The position numbers and the translations under genes are program-made. Under the pieces are notes generated by a model. The model was not told the DNA's origin, did not search any database, and worked only from the letters and a program-made list of their open reading frames with translations. Shown in pieces: positions 38,920-48,398 of a stretch of DNA of 64,000 nucleotides. This stretch comes from Lepiota brunneoincarnata. Its lineage: Eukaryota > Basidiomycota > Agaricomycetes > Agaricales > Agaricaceae. Within the stretch, counting starts at the first letter, position 1, and each line of letters opens with the position of its first letter. The stretch covers positions 186,001 to 250,000 of the forward strand of contig JAEBUN010000031.1 of the NCBI GenBank assembly GCA_023014365.1, read 5' to 3'.

Positions 38920-39244
38920 TATAAATAACACTAGGATGCCATCAGCCAGGATGTGCATCACGGTCAGGACTGCGCACGACCAGTAGAACAGCCAAGTAAC
39001 CTATAACGAGTATATAGCACCTCATAGGTATATAAGGCCTGTACAAGTAGAGATTAAAGCCTTAAGCTTTAATCTTGTTAACAGCGGTCGTTTACCTCTC
39101 TGCCTTAACTTGGCGTCTTCCCTCGTTATCTCATTGAGCGCGATCCACTAAGCTCTATAAGGCCAACCGTCTCGGACACCTTGTAGAGTGATTGAAGGCC
39201 GTCTCCAGTTATCCTCGGATACAGAAGGAGCACGGATCATAACA
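38547..39244 (+). repeat. CV2 3' LTR
   Basis: 698 bp, 99.7% identical to the 5' LTR (2 differences, both transitions, one at CpG). Contains the end of ORF3b in its U3 part, upstream of the TATATAA promoter. TSD CTTAA follows at 39245-39249. Confidence 0.95.
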
Positions 39245-39249
39245 CTTAA

Positions 39250-39787
39250 TGACATGCCAGAACTTAAACCATGCATCCCCTGAAGGAGCCACCTGGTACG
39301 CCTGGATGGCAGCGGTGCACTCATCATTCTACCATGGATTAGAGCGCCCCACAATGAACACCTCCTTGGAGAAGGCGTCCCATGCCTGGGAGATGATGCA
39401 AGCCACAGCCGAAGCTGTGAACTCCACCTCCACAGGGGTATCCAAGGGCAGCCGTAAGGTGGCCAGCTCCTCATATATTTGCGCCATGAATTTCAACTCC
39501 TCATCACTATTGGGCTTCAGAACTTGATGGATCACACCAGTCATAAAGCAAGTGATTGGAAGAACCAGAGTTAGAGGAGCATAGTCCAAAGGACCACGCT
39601 TCTCGAGATTGATTAGGGGCCTGAGATCTGGATCTCAGGCCATCAGGAGGAAGATGAGATTGATCACCAACGGTGAAGGATTCGAATCATGTGGGAAGTG
39701 AGTTGGGCCCGGAACCACTGGGAGCACCAAGTCAAGTCCTAGATCCATCCCAACCTCCAGGAGAGATTGGGCGATCCCCAAATGCGA
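39250..39787 (-). pseudogene. LINE-A4 ORF2 remnant, endonuclease part
   Basis: Minus-strand continuation of LINE-A4 after CV2: DYAPLTLVLPITCFMTG (SDH motif changed to MDY), LLEVGMDLGLDL and the linker AWDAFSKEVFIVGRSNPW. Truncated at 39787, just after the position matching the GITQSLLEV segment. Dead. Confidence 0.8.
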
Positions 39788-41209
39788 GAGCACACCAAGT
39801 CTGAGGTCTTTCATTTCTCTTGTAACCCAAGGGATGCCAACCCGCCCATCGACCTGGGCTTCCATCCATATACGGGGGACACCCCTTTGAGACCTAAGCC
39901 GTTTTGGCAGTACCTGAGTTTTTATTTTGACCGTGCTCTCACTTTCCGTGAGCACGTATGCTACTATTCTACCAAGGCATTCTCCACAGTTGGAGCAATG
40001 AGGATGCTTGGTAATTTAACCCAGGGGTTGCTTCCTGATCAGAAGCGCCTCCTATACCAGTCATGCATGGTTCCTATTGCCATGTATGGGTTCTGTATGT
40101 GGTATCACAAGGGTTTCTGTAACAAGGGAATCCTCAAGATGTTTAACTCCATGCAGCAGCATGCCACTAATTGGATCATCGGTGCTTTTCGCACATTCCC
40201 CTCTGGGGGGGCAGAGGCCCTAGTAGGCCTTCTGCCCTTCTGGTTGCATCTTAAGAAACTGGCTTTCCGAACGATATTCTGGGTCGCCACACTTGCGGCA
40301 AATCATCCACTTCGGCCCTTGCTGGGCCATGAGTTCAGAGAGAGCTCTCTGGCACACTCTTGTGCTATTTCATCTCTCACCCTGGTGCTCCAGCCCAAGG
40401 TGAAGAGTGCACTCATGGAGGTACAGAATGTGCTTCCACAGCTTACTGAGTCATTCAGCCCATTTGCGGATGAGAACAGGCTAGGTCTCAGGCTTTTGGA
40501 CCGCTTCTCGGAGCAAATCAAATTCATGCTCTACACCGTTGATCTGGAGGGGGATTCGAAGCAATGGCATCTTAACAGACTGCATGCCTCTATCCGGAGG
40601 GTGCAGGCTGACCCATTGTCTGCTTATATAGCAGCTGGTGCACACTGGCTGTCATGTGGGAGACTGCAGGCTGTCTCGGCGGCTTGCATGTTTGCAGGCA
40701 GGTGCTTGGTCAGGCAGGCTAGGCAGGCTGCAGGGAGGGTTCTGCTCGCTGACGTGGAGCTCCACTCCATTTGATTGGGAGTAGGCATAGTCTTAGATCA
40801 TGCTGAAACTGATCACATCTTCATCTACACCAGCTCCGTGGGCTCCACCTGCAGAGCTGTTGATCCATCTGTGCATGCCGGCCAGGTTCACTCCCTGGAG
40901 GTATGTCGGTCTTTGGATTGCTGGCTGTCTGCCAAGGCCCAGCAGACTGTCACTTTCTGGCAGGTGCCTTTGGGCTCTGTTGCAGAGCTTCACTCTGATG
41001 CTGTTGCAATGGTGAAGGAGCTCTGCATGTCATTGGGTGTCTGCCTGATGACCACTATTGACTCCCTCCGGGCTAAGGTCACAAGGGGGTGCATTAACAA
41101 GTGGGTGAATATGTTTCGCTCACCCTTGTATTGGGGTAGGAATTTCCTCCCCCTGTTGGACTCCCTCAGGAAGCCTCTCCAACCCTCATACCTCTCCAGA
41201 GGTACCTAG
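39788..41209 (+). pseudogene. LINE-A1 ORF2, C-terminal part (late RT, RNase H)
   Basis: Continues LINE-A1 exactly where it broke at 18722 (HTKSEVFHFSCNPRDANPP..). Includes the late RT and connection (YFDRALTFREHVCYYSTKAFSTVGA) and an RNase H-like region (IFIYTSSVGSTCRAVDPSVHAGQ). Stops occur after LADVELHSI (TGA at 40772) and after SRGT (41207). The C-terminal zinc motif follows in broken frame to about 41400. Confidence 0.85.
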
Positions 41210-41940
41210 CTCTGAGAAATCAGCCCTCGGATGTCAGTCACTGGCACAGTGCAGGCAGTCCACACTATACTCGGTCATGGCCCTATAAGGGAGTACCACG
41301 CTAGATTCCACCCCCAGGAGGATCACTCCTGTCCTTGTGGGTTGCAGCTTGAAACCCGCACTCACATTCTCACCTCCTGTCCAGAGTATACATGATGTGG
41401 TGGCTTACCCCGCAACCTTGATGCCCTTCTGGGCTTTCTGGAACACAATCCTACCATGTTTGCATTCCTATCCTGGCCCCAAGGGGTGGGATAACTGGGG
41501 AGGGCCTTTGGGTTGTTCCCCCCTTGCAGGCTTTGGCCTCGAGGAGTCAACAGTTATTTGCCCCCTGCCCTCTGGGCGGGGTGTAGCAATTTATGGAGAA
41601 TTGACTCCTAATGCCCTTACAGTGGAGACCTGAAGCTCTTAGAGCCTTAGTCTGCAGGGTGTAGGGATTTACAGAGAATTAACTCCTAATCCCCCTCGGG
41701 GGGAGGACCTGTTGGCCCTATCCACCCCTCATCTGTCATGTCCTAGTTTCCATTGGGACAGTGAGCTCTTTGCCCACGCGCACTTCTTTACGGAGTGTAG
41801 CCTTTCAAGTCAGCGGGACTCTCTTCCCTACCTTTATTGGTAGTTATACCATGTATTAGTTGCCTTGTACATAGCTAGTGCATGCAGACTGCATTCAAGC
41901 ACCACATTATAAATTGTTGATTTCAAAAAAAAAAAAAAAA
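41210..41940 (+). other. LINE-A1 ORF2 end, 3' UTR and poly-A
   Basis: Contains the CXCX8HX4C motif region (CPCGLQLETRTHILTSC), two 3'-UTR stem-loop units (about 41581-41632 and 41660-41712, the second with CCCCCTCGGGGGG), the family terminus TATAAATTGTTGATTTC and A16 at 41925-41940. Confidence 0.8.
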
Positions 41941-42765
41941 GATCTTACCCAGGATCGATCGATGGCAGATCTTGACCTCTCAAGCCAGTTTGCCATTCTC
42001 TGAACGAACCGCTATGGCCCAGTGGCTACCCAGGGTGCAACCCCTGGACCACCTTTCTGTTACCCAGCAGCCAGTTTGTGATCGAGATCCGGTTGCCCAG
42101 ATCTGCGATAAGCATGGATCCCTGTATAACTGTCCAGGCTTACCATCTTGCAAGGGCCACTACTGGGATGGAAGTTGCAGTGTGAGAGCTGCCCTGGAGT
42201 TTGGGTGATCCCTACTAACATCCTGCACCTGGCTGAGCTTTACTCACTTGGAATGCAGGAGGGGGGTGGCCTGTCCTCTCGGTCGGCTTGTTCTCACCTT
42301 GATGCCCCCTCTTACCATCCCCTATCCTCTTGGACCCTTGTGGGCGTGCCCTCATTTTCAAGCGGGAGACTCCCTACTCACAAGGGGGTATTTGGGGGAA
42401 GCACACTTGCTACAGGTTTTGCGAGAGCTTGGCAAGGAGCATGGTTGTCCCACTGCAAATCCACCCAGGACATGCCCAGGGGGACTCCTAACCTGTTTTG
42501 ACCAGCCAGGGATCCATTGACCCCAGCAGAGACCGCCCAGAACCGCCAGCTCATCAGGTGGCCAGCATACCCAGCCATTAAGCACCTTTGCCAAGGGTGC
42601 ACCCGACTCCCCAACGACACCAAACAGCCCTGGGACACTTCAGAAGGGTGAAGAGAGTAGGAATAGTGTAACCAGCCCACTAAGAAAGGGATGGCTGCCT
42701 GTAGATTAAGAGTAGAAAATAATGTAAAGTGGAGATGATGGTGGTAAGAGGGAAAGAAGTGCTGG
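41941..42765. other. Unclassified 825-bp segment between two LINE tails
   Basis: Not similar to any other part of the window. The longest frame on the plus strand (41972-42208, 78 aa, DPVAQICDKHGSLYNCPGL..CKGHYWDGSC) is Cys-containing but not recognisable. CpG is low, as in the old LINEs. Could be host DNA caught between insertions or a decayed element. Confidence 0.4.
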
Positions 42766-43828
42766 GGATCCTGACTATCACAGGCATGGTTTCCTCCAGC
42801 TTGCCAGGGATGATGACTGTCCCCTGTGGCCTACGTATCTCCACAGTGGGGCCTGGATCCTGCATGCTCACTCAGTGTCAGTAATGGCTCGGATGACGTG
42901 TGCTATTCTTGATCACATGCCAATAGGGAGCTATTGGAGGTGCTTTTTCCCACAGGAAGATTATTCCTGCTGCTGCAGGTTTTGGGAGGAGACCTGTGAG
43001 CATGTGTTTTGGAGCTGCCCTAGGCACTCCTGTTGAAGCAGGAGCGTTGGGGGACTGGTAAGGAGTCCTAACAGTGAAGGAACAAGTGTATTATGTGAAG
43101 GGAATGACTAGAAACAAACGGAACAAGCTGTGGACAGCTGTGAGAGACTGGAAGTCCCAAAAGCATCCACAGGTGCAAGTCCATGTCTAGATCACATGAC
43201 TAGCTACCAAAAGCGTCCAGGCCTATCTACAAGTCCACAAACACAACAACAAACAAGTGGGACTGTTCAGAGCACAATGAGACAAGTGCACACTGCTCAC
43301 CACAGGAGTGCACATAGCACATCCTGGCATGTCACAGGGTACTCCTAACAACTCCATGGCGGGGGTCCTGGCTATGGTTGAGGCCCTCATTGCTTTCCTC
43401 GAGGCGTCGCCAACCACATTCGCATTTGCTGAGAGGGCTGGGCCCCCTTTGGGGGGTATTGGCTAGTGGCTCTGCCTGGCACCCAGTTGGGTCCGGGCCA
43501 GGGCTTTGATTATTCCCCCGCTGCCTTCAGGTGGCATGTAGGAATTTACATGGGAATTGACCCCTAACCCCCAATAAGGGGGGGACCTTGCCCCGGTCTG
43601 GTTCTTGCACCACACACTGGGCGGCAGCCATCCTCCTACCTCCGTTTATTCGGGGCGGCTTTGTCCTGGGCATGGGGAAATGCATGCCTGCATCCATGGT
43701 CACGCATTGTATGTACAGATACCCTGTAGCTTATGGCTTGGGTTGTACCGTAGTTAGTAGCTGCATGTGGCCTCCCTATGCAGCCTGCATTATAAATTGG
43801 AGATTTTAAAAAAAAAAAAAAAAAAAAG
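42766..43828 (+). mobile_element. LINE-B2, 3'-terminal fragment
   Basis: 5'-truncated LINE-B copy starting GGATCCTGACTATCACAGG (LINE-B1 equivalent near 27711), running through the ORF2 C-terminus (zinc motif CCCRFWEETCEHVFWSC-like), the 3' UTR with stem-loop (43533-43590, loop AATAA) and A21 at 43808-43828. A 320-bp solo LTR interrupts it. No TSD seen for the LINE itself. Confidence 0.85.
43031..43350. repeat. Solo LTR, 320-bp family
   Basis: TGTTGAAGCAGG..CTCCTAACA, 320 bp, with perfect 5-bp TSD ACTCC at 43026-43030 and 43351-43355; removing it restores the LINE-B2 sequence (CACTCCATGGC). Only one copy is in the window, so family and orientation are unknown. The repeated GGAGTCCTAACAG near its start resembles its own end. 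Confidence 0.82.
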
Positions 43829-44124
43829 AGGGATGGTTGCAGCAACTTCAGCCTTGAGTGGACATAAGCCAACACCCATGGGGATGAATTGCCTGGCTGA
43901 GGGTTCCAGATGCATGTCCACTCTAGGTGGAGTGGTGCACCTACAACACCCTCACCATCCTTAGAAATGGTGGAGGGAGCCTTCCTTAAGTTTTGCCAAG
44001 GTTGTTCTTGCATGAAAAGGACATCAAAATCATTTTTATACAATTTGAGATAAGAGTCCAGCAGAATGTAGTTACGGTTTACATTCTGAGAGCATATACA
44101 TAACTCATTAAGGGACATAGGCAT
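43829..44124 (-). pseudogene. LINE-A5 ORF2 N-terminus (endonuclease start)
   Basis: MPMSLNELCICSQNVNRNYI.. with QNVN and MQEQPW (family QEPPW), truncated after KLLQPSL where the LINE-B2 poly-A starts. The ATG overlaps the end of ORF1 as in LINE-A1. Confidence 0.8.
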
Positions 44125-45988
44125 TACTCCTAGACTGAGTTAGCAAGACCTTGGAGGTGGTAGGGGAACTGCATACCTCCTGATAACATTTCTTAGCCCA
44201 ACCGTCTTCAAAAGACTTGCACCAGAATGGACACCTCTTGTCATGGGTAGTGTGGGGACCACCACAGTTCCTACAATGGGGCTGGTGAAGGCACTCCATG
44301 CCCTCAGCAGTGCCAGCAACTGGTGGGTTTGTGTTGGAGTGGGTCTTGCAGCACCCCACTATCGACCAATGATTGTCCTTGCTGTGGTGCTTGGAGCAAA
44401 TAGGGCAGGTTGGGAATCTCACCCTGCATACATTAGTTGGGTGCCCCCACCGCCAACAACGGCGGCAGAGAGATGTCCCAACCCGCTGGGAGGCCATACT
44501 TATAGGGCAAGTGCGGAGCCCAATGGCCAACAACCTTCCGATCATCAACTTGGAGGAGGACCTGGTCTGTGAGTCCCAGATCTTGAACCAGACAGTCGCG
44601 ATGTCTGATTTGTCGGAGTTCCTCCTGACCCAAGGCAGGCCCTAGAGGTTTTGGAAGCCTCAATGCGACAACTGTCGCATGATGTTTTCTATCCACTGAC
44701 TGGTAATACAAGACTCATCAGGGGCAAAGAAGGGGACGTCCAACACTTTCATGAAGGACTTAGAGGAGGGGACCATCGCTGTAGGCTTCAAACCTACCGG
44801 GAAGAACCAGGAAGCCCAGTCCCGGATCATGTTGAGATCTGCAGTGGATGCAACTGGGTTGGTTGCAAGGGAGAGGCCATCATACGCTGGGGAGGCAGAT
44901 GTGACATTGAGAGAGGACTTTGCATTGAGGAGGGCTCTGTTAGCTCCCACGACAACCTGGGACAGATCCTTGACTGGAGGCCTAGGGCCCACAAACAGGA
45001 TGACAACCTAGCATCTCATGGGGCCAAAGGTGGTGTTGCAAGGCCTCTTGCAGGGCCTCCCAGACAAAGGAGTAGGGGACCCCCTCCCAACAATGTGGAG
45101 GATGTCCACAGGGGAGAGGTGGGGGAAGGCCCTTGCTATGGCAGCGATAGCCTCTGCAATCTTGGTATCGCCATCCCTTGAGACCAGGGGGGGCAGCGGC
45201 CACCTGAGCAAAGGAGCGCTTAGCACCCCTGGGCTTGGTGGAGAGATTGACCTTCAGCAGCAGCGGGAATGCTGTCCGCGTGTAGGACATGCCAGCTTGC
45301 GATGGGCCCGGCCCTAGTGGGTTAGGCGGTGGCACTGGGGGAAGGGGGCCTTGCCCTTGCCCTTGGATTTGGAGGACTTGGCTCCACCCGTCACTGCAGC
45401 TGAGGTGGCATTGGAATCAGGGGCCGTATCCATGGGGGCCGGCACTATGGCCAACTGGGAGGGTGGGGCAGTTGCAGCAGGTTTGACCTGGCCAGGATCC
45501 CCAACAACCTCTGGGATGTCCAGGATATTCCTCCCAAAAGGGCGCATCCCATTGATAATAGATTGATGGAGGGTGGACTCAGCATCCCCCTTGCACTTCA
45601 GCCCATAATCTAGAAACCCACAGCACCTGGTGTGCTGCAGGAGTCCATCAAGGGTGAGCCAGGCCCTCTCCCATGAGGGGCCCATCATCAACACCTTGGT
45701 GTGCTTAGTTAAGTACTCTGTGGCGAGCTCAAACGACTCCACTATCGCCTGCAGGTGGTCCGCCTGACTGTCACCATCTGGCTCAGCATCCAAGTCAACC
45801 CGCAGGGGGGAAATCACAGGGGGAGCAAAGAGGGGATGACCCCCTTTGCTGGAGTTATGCTGCAGCTGCTTGGAAAATGACTGCAAGTCATTAAAGAAGG
45901 CAGAGAGGCGGGAGACAGGCTGAGCCTGCCGCAGCATCTCCACTGGGTCAACGGCCATCCTACAAGGTGGAGAAACCGCTGCGTGCAT
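44101..45988 (-). pseudogene. LINE-A5 ORF1 (gag-like) with frameshifts
   Basis: Starts MHAAVSPPCRMAVDPVEML at 45988 and is the only LINE-A copy here that crosses the C-rich tract in frame (..LFAPPVISPLRVDLDAEPD), so it shows the true N-terminus. Later blocks (45335-44982, 44992-44660, 44548-44108) are in shifted frames. It keeps all knuckles: CRRCWRWGHPTNVC, CPICSKHH.., CRNCGGPHTTHDKRC. Confidence 0.82.
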
Positions 45989-46241
45989 GCTTGCCGCTGT
46001 ACTGTAGCAGCCAGCAGGCTCTTGGAGAGGGCTCCTTGGGGAGCTGGGAGATAGGATGTCCAGTGGGTCAGTGGAGGGGGTAGGGGGGGGACTGCAGCCT
46101 GAACCACGGGATCCGCCACAATCCGCCCCTCCTCACGCTGCCTGTTGTGAGGCTGAGGAGGACATGTAGGGTTGCAAGTACTTCTAGTCAAATCTAACAG
46201 CGGGGGTGTGCAGGACAAGAGGTAGAGCATCAAGGTGGGTG

Positions 46242-46902
46242 TGTCATATCCACACCAAACCTAGAGCTTAACCATTAGGCTTCGGCTTCTCGACTCCACG
46301 TGTGCTCCACACGACAACCCTATGCCCTCCGACTCGGCCCCGACTGGCTCCGACCGCAACCCTTCGCCCCGATCACGCGACCTACCTCTACACGTGCCAC
46401 GATCACCTGACCCTCGGTGCTCCCATTGTCCAGTTCTCCATTCTCCGTCCGTAATCAGAATACGTTACCAGTCTCCATACCCGTACCGGTCTCCATTCCA
46501 TTCAAAATTATTCGTAATCCGCTTGTAACCATATGGGTCTCCGCTTCGCTCCGCACGTAGTCAGTACGAGTCATAATTTGTCGAGCTAGTAGTATATATA
46601 CCGTAGGCACTTGGCTTGTACTCCTCAGTCTGATAATCGAATCGAGCAGCGGACCAGTCCCCTGTTCCCTATCCCTCTCTCTCTCTGCCTCGCTCCGCTT
46701 CGGCCCCGAATTCCTGAAATACGGACTCGGACAGTAGGAGGGCACAGCACATAAGCTGAGGCCGCAAGTCCACTCTCCGCCCGAAGTACTCCGCCTCGGT
46801 CCCGCCGTCTACGTACTGACGTCGTCACATCCCCCGGTTACCTTATACCAAGGATACCACCCCGACCCTCCGCTTCGGTTCCGACCCGCACCGGCTCTAA
46901 CA
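46242..46902 (+). repeat. CV1 copy 2 5' LTR
   Basis: 661 bp, TGTCATATCC..GCTCTAACA. TATA box TATATATA at 46593-46600; self-primer TCAGTCTGATAAT at 46625-46637, about 32 nt downstream, where the transcript should begin. Confidence 0.95.
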
Positions 46903-46904
46903 GT

Positions 46905-46917
46905 ATTATCAGACTGA
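46905..46917 (+). other. CV1 copy 2 self-primer binding site
   Basis: ATTATCAGACTGA, two bases after the 5' LTR, is the exact reverse complement (13 nt) of 46625-46637 in the LTR. No tRNA-like PBS starting TGG is present. Confidence 0.68.
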
Positions 46918-46955
46918 AACTCCTCCTGTCCATTACACTCTAATCCTTTCTAACC

Positions 46956-48362
46956 ATGGTCTCTCGAACAGTCACCCATCCCCGCACTCGGGTAACTCCA
47001 GCCGCTCGCCGTAGCAAACGCATCATTCGACAATCTCCTTCCAAGGAATTACAACCCGACCCCCCAAGGGTTTCTCCCCCTCGCCAACAATCCATCGTGC
47101 CCTCAACTCCAGACCGGTTCAGTGAAGATATTCAACCTTCACTATTCCAGACTCCCGACGGCCCCGACGGTGGCCCCGACCCAAATCCCGATCCCAGCGA
47201 CCCTGGTGATCCCGACGACTACCCTGACAATGGGGACGGACCCCCGGACGACGACGAACCGTCAGACAACAACGACAACAATAACAACATTCCGCCTGGC
47301 AACACCCAAAATGACCATGACCAACTCCTGCTCCGAGTTTTCCAACGAATAGCCGATCAAATGGACGGCCGTGGGAACTCTCAACCCCCACAGCCTCCCC
47401 GAACCCCCTGTACCAAGGCTCGCGAACCTGACATCTTTACAGGTTCCGACCCCACCAAACTCAAACCTTTCCTTTTCCAATGTCGACTCTACTTCCGTAC
47501 TAACCCGGCCCAGTTCGCTATCCCCGCCACCAAGGTCAACTTCGCGTTGACGTACCTTACCGGCGTGGCCCAGCAACACTTCGAAATCGGCCTCGACGAG
47601 GCCGACAACCACGGAATAATGCACGATTGGATCGAGGACTGGGATCAGTTCACCCTGGAACTGCAGACCAATTTCGGTCCCGCGGATCCAACCGGAGAAG
47701 CTGCTGAGCAGCTTGACTCCCTCCGAATGCGCTATGACGAAAAGATCGCCGTCTACAACGTTGACTTTCTCCGTCTGGCCGGCCAACTCCGCTGGGGTGA
47801 TGAGGTATTCTGTCACCGCTACTACAAAGGCCTCCCCAACCGCATCCAGGACATTCTGTCCAATCGGCCCGACGGCAAGCCCGACACCTTCATCGAAATG
47901 CGAGCAGCAGCGATGAAGATCGATGCTCGCTACTGGGAACGCCAACGCGAGAAGGCCCGCGCCAAAGCCACTTCGGACCCGACCGCCTCTAGGAAACCTG
48001 GAGGCAACCCATCCCCTTCCACCGCGACAAACCATCAACCTGCCGCCAAGCCTGCCAACAGTAACAACAAAGGCAGCACCCCCAGTAATAACATCTTCAA
48101 GGGCAATCCGCCCAACCCATCCGCCGGTCAGAAATCGGCCCCGCCAAAGTCCGACCTTACTAGTAAACTTGGTAAGGACGGTAAATTAACCCCCGAGGAA
48201 TGTCAACGACGTTTCGACAATAACCTCTGCCTTGTCTGCGCAGATCCCAATCACAGGGCTGCCAACTGCGACAAGAAGAAATTCCCTGACGCCAAGGCTA
48301 AAGGCCGACAGGCTCAGATTTCCGAGACAGACGCGCCGGCTCTCCCAAGCTCGGAAAAATAG
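46956..48362 (+). CDS. gag: CV1 copy 2 gag (468 aa)
   Basis: Intact; near-identical to copy 1 gag over the capsid region (FLFQCRLYFRTNPAQF, LDSLRMRYDEKIAVYNVDF), with a slightly longer Asn-rich linker (SNNKGSTPSNN) and the zinc knuckle CLVCADPNHRAANC. Same start context (MVSRTVTHPRT) and same GAA AAA TAG end. Function as for copy 1; could supply Gag in trans even though its pol is broken. Confidence 0.94.
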   Translation: MVSRTVTHPRTRVTPAARRSKRIIRQSPSKELQPDPPRVSPPRQQSIVPSTPDRFSEDIQPSLFQTPDGPDGGPDPNPDPSDPGDPDDYPDNGDGPPDDDEPSDNNDNNNNIPPGNTQNDHDQLLLRVFQRIADQMDGRGNSQPPQPPRTPCTKAREPDIFTGSDPTKLKPFLFQCRLYFRTNPAQFAIPATKVNFALTYLTGVAQQHFEIGLDEADNHGIMHDWIEDWDQFTLELQTNFGPADPTGEAAEQLDSLRMRYDEKIAVYNVDFLRLAGQLRWGDEVFCHRYYKGLPNRIQDILSNRPDGKPDTFIEMRAAAMKIDARYWERQREKARAKATSDPTASRKPGGNPSPSTATNHQPAAKPANSNNKGSTPSNNIFKGNPPNPSAGQKSAPPKSDLTSKLGKDGKLTPEECQRRFDNNLCLVCADPNHRAANCDKKKFPDAKAKGRQAQISETDAPALPSSEK

Positions 48363-48398
48363 TCGGCGGTCCTCAGGCCTCTGCACAGACTGAGGATC
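48353..48398 (+). promoter_or_regulatory. CV1 candidate -1 frameshift signal
   Basis: Heptamer GGAAAAA (48353-48359), gag frame G GAA AAA then TAG. After an 8-nt spacer a stem can form between 48368-48376 and 48390-48398 (core TCCTCAG with CTGAGGA, one G-U pair, 13-nt loop). Copy 1 has the same sequence. Pol is open in the -1 frame from 48359. Confidence 0.65.

Larger units (their letters stand above)
31003..39244 (+). mobile_element. CV2, Ty3/gypsy chromovirus with extra 3' ORFs
   Basis: 8,242 bp, 698-bp LTRs (TGTTATGAAC..ATCATAACA) differing at only 2 sites, TSD CTTAA on both sides. Order: 5' LTR, self-primer PBS, long leader, gag (one in-frame TGA), pol by -1 frameshift, two overlapping ORFs, PPT-like GAAGGGGATAA (38536-38546), 3' LTR. 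Very young by LTR identity. Distinct from CV1 in LTRs, gag, pol and extra genes. A diverged internal fragment lies at 54167-54983. Confidence 0.96.
29223..39787 (-). mobile_element. LINE-A4, truncated both ends, split by solo LTR and CV2
   Basis: Minus-strand LINE-A copy. Segment 29223-31002 encodes RT back to the endonuclease-RT linker; CV2 is inserted with TSD CTTAA (30998-31002 and 39245-39249); segment 39250-39787 continues into the endonuclease. The 3' side lacks a poly-A and starts at ATAGGAACCATGCAGG beside the LINE-A3 tail. The 5' side ends in the endonuclease, next to LINE-A1 resuming at 39788. CpG is very sparse, so this is an old, methylation-eroded copy. Confidence 0.85.

Noticed and set aside
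39767..39800. Twin-priming (5' inversion) of a LINE at the minus/plus junction
   Set aside because: The plus-strand part continues LINE-A1 from 18722 in register, so the junction is the edge of a nested insertion, not an inverted 5' segment.
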